From the NCBI GenBank assembly GCA_964495075.1, contig CAZBUJ010000004.1, forward strand, positions 80,420-144,419: a stretch of 64,000 bases of DNA, read 5' to 3'. The stretch comes from JAFGJQ01 sp964495075 (GTDB lineage: Bacteria; Planctomycetota; Phycisphaerae; UBA1845). A program made the position numbers and the translations under genes. Shown piece after piece: positions 1 to 7,418 of the stretch. The notes beneath the pieces were generated by a model. That model worked only from the letters and a program-made list of their open reading frames with translations. It was not told the origin of the DNA and made no database searches. Each line of letters begins with the position of its first letter. Position 1 is the stretch's first letter.

Positions 1-1081
1 GCAGACCGACGCGGGCTACCCCGCGGACCCGGATTATGAAGGATCCAGCCTCGCCCGCTTCCAGGCTATCACCGGGTACTCGGGCATTCCCGCCACCGAT
101 TACGGCCCGTGGAACGACTTCCGGCGCCGTACGATAACCGAGGTCGTGCGCCGAGCCATGTTTGAGATCCCGATCATCGACAACCCGCGGCAACCGCTGC
201 GACACACGGCGGCACTCGTCACGTGGTACCCCGCGAGTGCGGACTTCCACCAGACGAATCCGTACCGCGTCTTCTGCGATTGGGAATTCTGGCAGTCGAA
301 AGGCTACCTCGACGCGACCATCCCGATGTGCTACTTCGACGAAGACAGTTATCCCGTCACGTACCGCCAATGGGTGGACAACAGCGTGACGTGGGCCCAG
401 GCGTACGACCGGCACACGTACATCGGGCCTGGCATCTACCTGAACTCGTTCACCGACAGCAATACGCAACTGCAGTACGCGCGCGATGCCGGCGCCGGCG
501 GAATGAGCACCTACTCCTACCGCGGCACCAGTGACGGAACCGCGACTTGGTCCGACTGGTATGACTACGTGTCATCCCACGTCTTCAGCCAGGCGGCCGT
601 GCCGCCGCCGATGCCCTGGCGCGATCCGATCACCGCGGTCGATGGCACGATCTACGGGCGGGTGGCCGACGGCGCCACCGGCCAGCCCCTCGACGATGCG
701 ACCGTCGAGGCGATCGGCATCGAGACGGCCCAGACCGACGGCAACGGGTACTTCATCCTGACCAAGTTGTCTGCCGGCGCCGACGGCACGCCGGTCGCGA
801 TCCGGGCCAGTCAGGCCGGCTACCCGGACAGCGTGCGCCCGGCCGTGCTGGTCGAACGAGCGGGCTTCACGGAAGCGAACATCGGCATGGGGGATTGGTT
901 ACCCGGCGATTACGACGTGAGCGGCACCGTCGACCTGGATGATTACTTGCGTCTGGCCGACTGCCTCATCGGACCGCAACCGGGTCCGCCGCCGGCCGGC
1001 TGTGATCTGTTTGACTTTGACCTTGACGGCGACGTCGATGCCGATGATTTCCGGGTGTTCCAAATAACGTTCGGGATGTAA
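1..1081 (+). CDS. GHL10/DUF187 glycoside hydrolase with dockerin-like C-terminus, 5' partial (copy 1 of 3)
   Basis: The 5' end lies outside the window; the frame is open from base 2 and aligns without a break to the paralogues at 13500-15224 and 15400-17502. What remains is the second half of a GHL10 catalytic domain (marker RRRTITEVVRR, then NPRQPLRHTA), a carboxypeptidase-regulatory-like beta-sandwich (GRVADGATGQPLDDATVE) and a paired EF-hand-like tail with DxDGDVDADD. E. coli DigH, of this family, cleaves peptide-free glycan strands, so a secreted murein glycan hydrolase is the best guess. Stop is TAA at 1079-1081, 46 bp from the stop of the convergent kinase gene. Family confident; substrate inferred. 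Confidence 0.85.
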   Translation, partial: QTDAGYPADPDYEGSSLARFQAITGYSGIPATDYGPWNDFRRRTITEVVRRAMFEIPIIDNPRQPLRHTAALVTWYPASADFHQTNPYRVFCDWEFWQSKGYLDATIPMCYFDEDSYPVTYRQWVDNSVTWAQAYDRHTYIGPGIYLNSFTDSNTQLQYARDAGAGGMSTYSYRGTSDGTATWSDWYDYVSSHVFSQAAVPPPMPWRDPITAVDGTIYGRVADGATGQPLDDATVEAIGIETAQTDGNGYFILTKLSAGADGTPVAIRASQAGYPDSVRPAVLVERAGFTEANIGMGDWLPGDYDVSGTVDLDDYLRLADCLIGPQPGPPPAGCDLFDFDLDGDVDADDFRVFQITFGM

Positions 1082-1127
1082 AGACCGGCCGAAGACCGCC
1101 GCCTCACGGCTCAACTGATCACCTACC

Positions 1128-2315
1128 CTAACGATCCCGGCCGAGGGTCTCGGCGGCGGCGATCGCCGCCCCCAGGGCGGGTGCCGCTCGAAGGCGCGAC
1201 GCCTGCATCAGGCCGGCCTTGAGCCGACCGTTCTCCAGACAATGCGCGACGAGTGCCGCCCGGCCGGAGCGTTCCACCATTACGGCCAGGTGGGCGTCGA
1301 GGCGGTCGGCAAAGACCGACCGGTAGGCAGGGTCGGCGTAGATCTGGCCGACGCGCTGGCCGATGACCACGCGATCCAGCCGTGTCCCGAGGTAGCGGTG
1401 TGTCGTTTGGAGAGCGGCGTAGCTTTCACCGCGATGCGGCGCGTCGGCCCGACCCGCGAACACGGTCTGCATCCGTTCGAAGATCAATTCGGCAAGAACG
1501 CACGCCGCGCAGTCCAGCCACGCCCGGGCCGTGGGGTCGCCCCCGGCCGCATCCACTTCCGGAAACCGGGGCCTGTCCGGACCCAGACCGCCCAGCAGCC
1601 GGGCATAAACGTCGTTGAGCGACTTGGCCGACACGAGCTTCTCGAAGGTCGGCCCGAGTGACGACGGCATCTGCCACGACTTCTGGATCCACGCACGGCT
1701 TTCGTCGAACGTCACCAGCCGCCCGCCGAGTTTCATCGCGTCGGCGATCCCGGTGCCGCAGCCGACGTAGTACGCATGGTCCACATCGCGGAATAATCCT
1801 TCTTCCGCATGAAGCTCGCCCAGACCGCAGTAATCGGCGTCACTGCCCAGGGCGGCCACCGGTGCGGCCAGGGTGATTTCGAGCTCAGACAACCGGCGCT
1901 CGAAGCGATCCAGGTAGTCGGGCATCCGCGGTCCATTGTTGAGCGCGTTGATACCCCGTCCGTCCGGCGTTTTCAGTCCCGGCATGCCCACGCCGATCAG
2001 CACGTGCCCGGCGCCGACTTGCCGCACGACGTCGGCCACCGCCTCGCAGGCTGCTTCGATCCACAACGCCGCCTGCTCGCGTTCGCCGTCGCCGACATCG
2101 ATCTCGCCCGCATCGCGCTGGCGCAGCTGCTCGGTCACCGAGACCGGCTCGAAGCCGGGCCGCCTCTCGTACTCGCGGGAGGCGGCGGCGGTGCCGAGGG
2201 CGAAATCACGCGGACGGCGCACATCGCCGCACCGGACGTGGTGCGCCTTGGCTTCCGTAGCTCCTCCATCCACCCCGATCAACGTCAGGTTGCCGTGCGT
2301 CGACGCCTCACCCAT
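1128..2315 (-). CDS. BadF/BadG/BcrA-type ATPase, probable N-acetylglucosamine/N-acetylmuramate kinase
   Basis: About 395 residues of the ASKHA kinase fold. The N-terminus carries the phosphate-1 loop LIGVDGGATEAKA, and a second glycine-rich loop YYVGCGTGIADA lies mid-protein, both typical of the BadF/NagK family. Clostridial MurK, a member of this family, phosphorylates MurNAc and GlcNAc, which fits the neighbouring murein hydrolases. The ORF can extend to 2474, but that extension is arginine-rich shadow of the upstream gene. ATG at 2315 sits directly before the conserved loop and overlaps the upstream stop by 8 bp, suggesting translational coupling with the glycosyltransferase. The exact sugar is inferred from context. 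Confidence 0.85.
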   Translation of the reverse strand: MGEASTHGNLTLIGVDGGATEAKAHHVRCGDVRRPRDFALGTAAASREYERRPGFEPVSVTEQLRQRDAGEIDVGDGEREQAALWIEAACEAVADVVRQVGAGHVLIGVGMPGLKTPDGRGINALNNGPRMPDYLDRFERRLSELEITLAAPVAALGSDADYCGLGELHAEEGLFRDVDHAYYVGCGTGIADAMKLGGRLVTFDESRAWIQKSWQMPSSLGPTFEKLVSAKSLNDVYARLLGGLGPDRPRFPEVDAAGGDPTARAWLDCAACVLAELIFERMQTVFAGRADAPHRGESYAALQTTHRYLGTRLDRVVIGQRVGQIYADPAYRSVFADRLDAHLAVMVERSGRAALVAHCLENGRLKAGLMQASRLRAAPALGAAIAAAETLGRDR

Positions 2316-3933
2316 GGCAACAACCACCCCGGGCAACGAGGGCCATGCGACGCAGGAGAGCCGCTCGCCGCATGTGATCCTTCGCGTTGTCATTGCGGTC
2401 GATGGTCGCCTGGTCGATGCTGTGATCGGTGCCACCCGAGTGTCGCACGACCTGGTAGATCGGGTCCCAGACACGCCCGATGGTGTACCGCTCGCTCATG
2501 CGGAGCACGAGATCGTAGTCCTCACCGTAGTTGCGACACGACGGATCGTCGTTCACGCCGAACCAGCCGACGTCCGCGATCGCCTTGATATGAGCGGAAC
2601 GCGGGGCACCCGCTCCGTTGATGCGCAGCAGGTTGTTGCGGCCGTTGTCCGCCGTCCACTCGTCGTGCGTCACCACGGGAATCGCCTCGTTTCGCACGAC
2701 CTCGCCGGTGCCGTTTAGCAGCGTGGAGACCTCGTACGAGCCCACCACCATGCCGATCGACCGGTCCGATGCGAACACCTCGAGCAGCTTGGCCACGGCG
2801 TCCGGCTTGAGGCGATCGTCCGAATCGAGCTGCACGTAGTATTTGCCCGCGGCGGCCGCGATACCGGTATTCAGACACAGCCCGAGGTTGTTCACGTCCA
2901 CCACGATCAGCCGGACCGGCGGCGCGGACGGGTCGTATCGGTCGCCGCCTTCCTGGTACCGGCGCACCGCTTCGATCGTCGGATCCTCCGGGCCGCCGTT
3001 CACCACGACGATCGCCTCCACCTGGCTGATCGTCTGGGCCTGTACGCTCTCGATCGCCCAGCCGATGAACTCGGGGCGGTTGTTCACGGGAATCACCACG
3101 CTGGCAATACACTCCGCGAATCGCTCCTCCTCCTCCGGGTCGTACTCCACCGGTCGGGCGTGCTCGCCGGGGACGAGGTAGGTACCCGTGCGTTTCAGGT
3201 GCTCGGTGACCGCCTCCTCCATTTCGAGTTGTACGTATTTGTCGGCCAGCAGGTAGTCGAAGACGTTGTGCTCGGTGGCCGGTGCCTTCACGGAGTACAG
3301 CGCCCCCGCGTACCGGTTCGCCACGTGCACCAGCGGGCCGTGCTCGCTCATCCGCAGACGTAAGTCGTACCAGTCGGCCGCCTTGTACCGCTCGTTGGCC
3401 ATCCCCGCCTCGCGGAGGGTGATTATCGGACACAGGATCACGGGCCCGAAATCCCACGCGTCACGAAGCCGGCCCGGGTGCCAGTCCAGCAGATGTACGT
3501 CCCGGCGGGCGCCGGATGCGTCCACCCGCTCGTAATCGGCGTAGACGAAACCGACCGGCCCCCGGCGGGTGGCCGCCATGAGCATGGTCCGGGCCGCCGA
3601 CCGTCGGAGCACGACCTCGGCAGCCGTGTTGTTAATCAGGAGAAGGTAGTCGCTCTGGGTCGCGTGGATGGCCGCGTTGAACATGGCCGCCCGCGTCTCG
3701 TACTTGCCCGGCAGGTGGCGGACTCGCCCTGACGCGATCAACTCAGCAGGTACAAAATCCGCCGGTGCTGTCGGGCCGCGGTCGTCTACCACGAGAATCT
3801 CGGGCGGATCGCCGTTCGGACAATCCTGACCCAACGCCGCTCGCACCATTGCGCCATATGCGTCCGTGCCGTAGGGTAGACGCTCGCTGAAAAGCAGAGC
3901 GATTGTCACCGTCGCATTCTGGAATGACCTCAT
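2308..3933 (-). CDS. Tandem GT-A glycosyltransferase (family 2 type)
   Basis: 541 residues. The first Rossmann-like GT-A unit starts near residue 8 and includes EILVVDDRG and LLLINN. The second, canonical GT2 unit starts near residue 277 with SVVIPVNNRPEFIGWAIES and has the metal-binding stretch QLDSDDRLKPDA near residue 369. Two nucleotide-sugar domains in one chain suggest polymer or surface-glycan assembly. No membrane segments are evident, so it is probably cytoplasmic. ATG at 3933 has no Shine-Dalgarno, and a good -10 box lies only about 10 bp upstream, so the mRNA may be almost leaderless. It is translationally coupled to the downstream kinase (8 bp overlap). Donor and acceptor are unknown. 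Confidence 0.88.
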   Translation of the reverse strand: MRSFQNATVTIALLFSERLPYGTDAYGAMVRAALGQDCPNGDPPEILVVDDRGPTAPADFVPAELIASGRVRHLPGKYETRAAMFNAAIHATQSDYLLLINNTAAEVVLRRSAARTMLMAATRRGPVGFVYADYERVDASGARRDVHLLDWHPGRLRDAWDFGPVILCPIITLREAGMANERYKAADWYDLRLRMSEHGPLVHVANRYAGALYSVKAPATEHNVFDYLLADKYVQLEMEEAVTEHLKRTGTYLVPGEHARPVEYDPEEEERFAECIASVVIPVNNRPEFIGWAIESVQAQTISQVEAIVVVNGGPEDPTIEAVRRYQEGGDRYDPSAPPVRLIVVDVNNLGLCLNTGIAAAAGKYYVQLDSDDRLKPDAVAKLLEVFASDRSIGMVVGSYEVSTLLNGTGEVVRNEAIPVVTHDEWTADNGRNNLLRINGAGAPRSAHIKAIADVGWFGVNDDPSCRNYGEDYDLVLRMSERYTIGRVWDPIYQVVRHSGGTDHSIDQATIDRNDNAKDHMRRAALLRRMALVARGGCCHG

Positions 3934-3943
3934 AGTGCCGGGT

Positions 3944-3971
3944 ATTCTACACGCCGGGGAGCCCGAGGCAA
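3944..3971 (-). promoter_or_regulatory. Sigma70-like promoter for the glycosyltransferase gene
   Basis: On the minus strand a -35 box TTGCCT (3971-3966) is followed after 16 bp by a -10 box TAGAAT (3949-3944). The predicted transcript start falls a few bases from the ATG at 3933, which would leave almost no leader. Confidence 0.45.
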
Positions 3972-4020
3972 AGCAGGGCGGGTCGATCGCAGCGATGCCG
4001 ACCGGCGAGGGAGACGAAGG

Positions 4021-4959
4021 ATGAACGACCCATCAACGAGCGTGGCGATCCGTCGAGCCACCCAGGCCGATTTGCCCGCCATGCATGATCTCGCGTCGGC
4101 GAGCCTGGTCTATGACACTTTCAGCTTGGACCTGCTCGCGGAGAAGCTGGTGTATAACCCCGCCCCTGGACAGTTCAACAAGTGGGTTCTCCTGGCCGAG
4201 CAGGGGCGTGATGTCGTCGGCTTCATGCAATGCGTGGAACGCCCGTCGCAGGCCAAGGCCTGGGTCGGCATCTTCGTGGTCGAGCCGCGGCGCCGGCGCC
4301 AGGGCATCGGCACCACCTTGCTCGAGCACGCCCGACGGGATTTCCGTCAATCCAATACGCAGGAGGTCGAAGCCCTGGCCATCCCGGGCAACTACTTCAA
4401 TCCCGGGCTGGACCCGCGCTACACTGCGGCCCTTTGCTTCCTCGAGGCGCACGGGTTCGAGCGGTTCAAAGACTGCGTCAACCTGACCGCCGACATATCG
4501 AAACGGTTCGACCTCTCCGACGAACAGAAGCGGCTGGCCTCGCTCGGCATCACCGTCCGACGGGCGGACCACTTCGACGGGCCGCTCCTCGACGCGTTCT
4601 TCGCCGAGCAGTTCGGGCCGGACTGGCGCATGGAAGCGGCGCTCGCCATGCAGAACGATCCGCCCGCCCTCCACCTCGCCCTGCGTGACGGGCACGTCAT
4701 CGCCTTCAGCGGCCACTCCAGCCAGAATCGCGAGTGGGGGTTCTTCGGTCCGATGGGCACCACCCCGGACGCCCGCGGCACCGGGATCGGACGCGTTCTC
4801 CTGTGGCACTGCCTGAACGACATGCACGACGCGGGGCATCGGACGTCGGTGATCCCCTGGGTCGGCCCCATCGGCTTCTATTCGCGGTACGTCCCCTGCC
4901 GAGTGGACCGCGTGTTCTGGCGGTACCGGCTCCCACTGGTTTCCGCCGGCGCGTCCTAG
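4021..4959 (+). CDS. Tandem GNAT N-acetyltransferase
   Basis: 312 residues with two GNAT folds. The first has an acetyl-CoA binding stretch VVEPRRRRQGIGTTLLEHA near residues 83-101. The second is near the C-terminus with TPDARGTGIGRVLLWHCL. Each carries the R/Q-x-x-G-x-G/A signature. ATG at 4021 follows a purine-rich GAGGGAGACGAAGG. No membrane segment or signal is seen, so it is cytoplasmic. Placed among amino-sugar and murein genes it could acetylate an amino sugar or a peptide, but the acceptor cannot be read from sequence. Its stop codon TAG overlaps the stop codon of the convergent gene inside the tetranucleotide CTAG (4956-4959). Confidence 0.85.
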   Translation: MNDPSTSVAIRRATQADLPAMHDLASASLVYDTFSLDLLAEKLVYNPAPGQFNKWVLLAEQGRDVVGFMQCVERPSQAKAWVGIFVVEPRRRRQGIGTTLLEHARRDFRQSNTQEVEALAIPGNYFNPGLDPRYTAALCFLEAHGFERFKDCVNLTADISKRFDLSDEQKRLASLGITVRRADHFDGPLLDAFFAEQFGPDWRMEAALAMQNDPPALHLALRDGHVIAFSGHSSQNREWGFFGPMGTTPDARGTGIGRVLLWHCLNDMHDAGHRTSVIPWVGPIGFYSRYVPCRVDRVFWRYRLPLVSAGAS

Positions 4960-7226
4960 TGGCGGTCGGCCGGCGCGCCGGGGACGCCGGCCCGGCGCAC
5001 GGCCGTCACCGACCCGTCCATGCCGGCCACGTAGCAGACCGGGCTCGAGCCGCCGTCGCGGGATGGGCCCATCGCCACCGGCGCCATGACATAGAACCCC
5101 GGCGTGGTCTGGTAGGACCACAGCAGCGCTCCGTCGGCCGCTCGCATGACGCTCAGCCGCCCGGTGTTTGAACAGACGACTAACCTGCCGTCGCGGTCCG
5201 TCATCGGCACTGGCAGTCGGCCGCTCGGTCGCTCGACGTCCCAGACCACGTGTCCGTCCGAACCGTGCTTGCGAACGTGACCGTCGGTCGCGCGGGAATA
5301 GAACGACGCGCCGTCCGATGATGGACCGATCGCCGAAGCGTTGAGTTTCCATCTCGAATCCAACGCCCCGTCCACCTTGTACGCGCCGAGCTCGTAGCCC
5401 CGATCGCAGACGAAGACGCGATCGCCCATCACCAGGGGCCCGCAGTCGGCCGGTGCGTAGTAGCGCGCGCCCTTACCTTCGCTCGATTTCGGTCCTGGCG
5501 ACTTCCAACGCAGCTTCCCATCAGCGGATTCGACAGCGTAAAGATACCCGTCCCATGCGCCAAAGACGACCAGGTCACCCCAGACCACCGGCTTCGACTC
5601 GATCGCGTAGTCCGCCCGTTCGAACGTCCAGCGCGAGGTGCCGTCCGCCAGGCCGAATGCGTGCAAGCGGCCGCCGTTGTCGCCGATGTACACGGTCGCG
5701 CCGTCCGCCTCCGGCCACCCGTATACCGGGCGTCCGACCTCGTGCTTCCAGCGCGGTCGCCCGTCGAGCCCCAACGCGTAGACGTTTCCGTCTCCGGAGC
5801 CGAGAATCAGCAGGCCGTTGGCCGCCAGCGGCGTGCCCAGAATCTCGCCCTGTGTGGCGAACGCCCAGCGAAACGCACCCGTGACCTCGTCGAGAGCCCG
5901 CACGATGCCATCGGTGCCGGCCACAATGACCAGGCCGTCCGCCACGACCGGCCCGGCCTTGATCGCCGTGGGAAACACGCGGCGCCACACCACGTCCACA
6001 TCGGGACCGACGAGCCGGAACACGCGGCTGCGGCTCTCCAGGACGCCGGCGTCATTCTCCGCTACAACCGTAAGCAGGTGCTCGCCAGGCGGCAGGTTCG
6101 CCAGCGACAGTTTGAGCGTTTCGCCGGCCGTCGTCCCCGCGGCCGTGTGCCGGTCCTCGCCGTTGATGCGATAGTGCAGCCGGGCCGCTTCGTTCTTCGC
6201 CTCCGGTCGGACGTCGCCCAACCGCACCGTCAACTCGGGCCGCGTGAGGACCGCCTCGGGTCCCGGGCTCGCGATGGCAAACAGCCGCGTCGGAGCCGTC
6301 GTGGGCAGTGGCTTCTCGAACACGGCTCGCCATTGCTGTGGCTGTTGTTCACGCTTCGGTCGCTTCGGATCGCCTTGATGGAAGCGATACGCGTATCGCA
6401 TCACGCCGTTCCGAATGCTGAGAATGGCGTAGCCGGCATTCTTGCCGAATGTCGAGCCGCCCATCACGCCGTCGATGCCCACGATCCTTCCGTGACTCAC
6501 GCCGTGCCCGTGCCCGTACATGAGCAGCACGACGTTGTAGTCCCGAAGCATGTCGATCAGCGTGTCCGTCTCCGCCGGGTTCGCGAAGCCGCCGTCGTAC
6601 AGCGGGTGATGCAGCGCCACGATCACCGGCGTGCCCGGTTCGATCGCGTCCAGGTCGGTTTTTAGCCACGCACGCGTCTTCGCGTCGATTGTCGGGACCG
6701 GCTCCTGGGGCGACGCGGAGTTGATGCACGCGAAATGAACACCGTGTCGAGCGAACGAGTAGTTTTCCCCGCCATGCCGGCGGCGCATCACGTCGTACAT
6801 CGCCACCCAGGTGTTGTCATGGTTGCCGGGTTGGACGTAGATCGGGCAGGGAACGCCGGCGAATGCATCACAGAACACCTTCCACGTATCGTCGATGACC
6901 CCGTACTCCGTAAGATCCCCCGTCACCAGGGCGAACTCCGGGGCCGGCACCGCCATGTCGAGCGGATCGATCGCCTGGGGCTTGCCCGCTTCCTCGCTGA
7001 GCCACCGAATGGTCTCCGCTCCGCGGGGTGCGCCGGGGGGACCGGTCCGCATGAGGTGTGGCCCGAGGTGCGTGTCCGAAATATGCAGAATCGTGAAGTC
7101 GGCGTCGGTCAACGCCGCCTTCGGCGGTGACGGGTTCGTTCCCTGGCTGACGGGTTCGGTTGACGGCTGACCGCACGCCGCCACAAACACGCACGACACG
7201 ACTAACAGGATTCGCGTGATGTTCAT
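4956..7226 (-). CDS. Lipoprotein: calcineurin-like phosphoesterase fused to PQQ-type beta-propeller
   Basis: 756 residues from ATG 7226, which has GGGAG upstream. The ORF extends to 7304, but MNITRILLVVSCVFVAAC is a clear lipoprotein signal with cysteine at residue 18. The metallophosphoesterase core follows: ILHISDTHLG, GDLTEYG, GNHDNTW, then HHPLYDGG and YGHGHG, giving the usual Asp/His/Asn metal ligands. After an Ig-like linker (about residues 330-410) come repeated blades with W or L-D-G motifs (ALDEVTGAFRWAF, ALGLDGRPRWKHEVG), as in PQQ/BamB-like propellers. It is probably outer-face and soluble after lipidation. The substrate is unknown: a phosphodiester, phosphomonoester or glycan-linked phosphate are all possible. 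It ends by a 4-bp overlap with the GNAT gene. Confidence 0.88.
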   Translation of the reverse strand: MNITRILLVVSCVFVAACGQPSTEPVSQGTNPSPPKAALTDADFTILHISDTHLGPHLMRTGPPGAPRGAETIRWLSEEAGKPQAIDPLDMAVPAPEFALVTGDLTEYGVIDDTWKVFCDAFAGVPCPIYVQPGNHDNTWVAMYDVMRRRHGGENYSFARHGVHFACINSASPQEPVPTIDAKTRAWLKTDLDAIEPGTPVIVALHHPLYDGGFANPAETDTLIDMLRDYNVVLLMYGHGHGVSHGRIVGIDGVMGGSTFGKNAGYAILSIRNGVMRYAYRFHQGDPKRPKREQQPQQWRAVFEKPLPTTAPTRLFAIASPGPEAVLTRPELTVRLGDVRPEAKNEAARLHYRINGEDRHTAAGTTAGETLKLSLANLPPGEHLLTVVAENDAGVLESRSRVFRLVGPDVDVVWRRVFPTAIKAGPVVADGLVIVAGTDGIVRALDEVTGAFRWAFATQGEILGTPLAANGLLILGSGDGNVYALGLDGRPRWKHEVGRPVYGWPEADGATVYIGDNGGRLHAFGLADGTSRWTFERADYAIESKPVVWGDLVVFGAWDGYLYAVESADGKLRWKSPGPKSSEGKGARYYAPADCGPLVMGDRVFVCDRGYELGAYKVDGALDSRWKLNASAIGPSSDGASFYSRATDGHVRKHGSDGHVVWDVERPSGRLPVPMTDRDGRLVVCSNTGRLSVMRAADGALLWSYQTTPGFYVMAPVAMGPSRDGGSSPVCYVAGMDGSVTAVRRAGVPGAPADRH

Positions 7227-7418
7227 AACCGATGCTCCCAAGCTCGCTGGCTTTCTGATGGACCGAGTCGATCCGCGGCGCGGGCCCGTGGCCCGCCTTG
7301 ACACGGCCGCCGCCTTCGCGAACCATAGCGACCATGGCGTTCGCTATCGACCTCGTATTGTGGGACAGGTTCGCTTGCCCGTCCATGGCGCCGTCACCCT
7401 GGCCGAACGGAGGGACCC

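Noticed and set aside
4033..5352. Minus-strand frame of 439 residues across the GNAT and phosphoesterase ends
   Set aside because: Arginine-rich, no ribosome site, and it conflicts with two genes having intact domain motifs.
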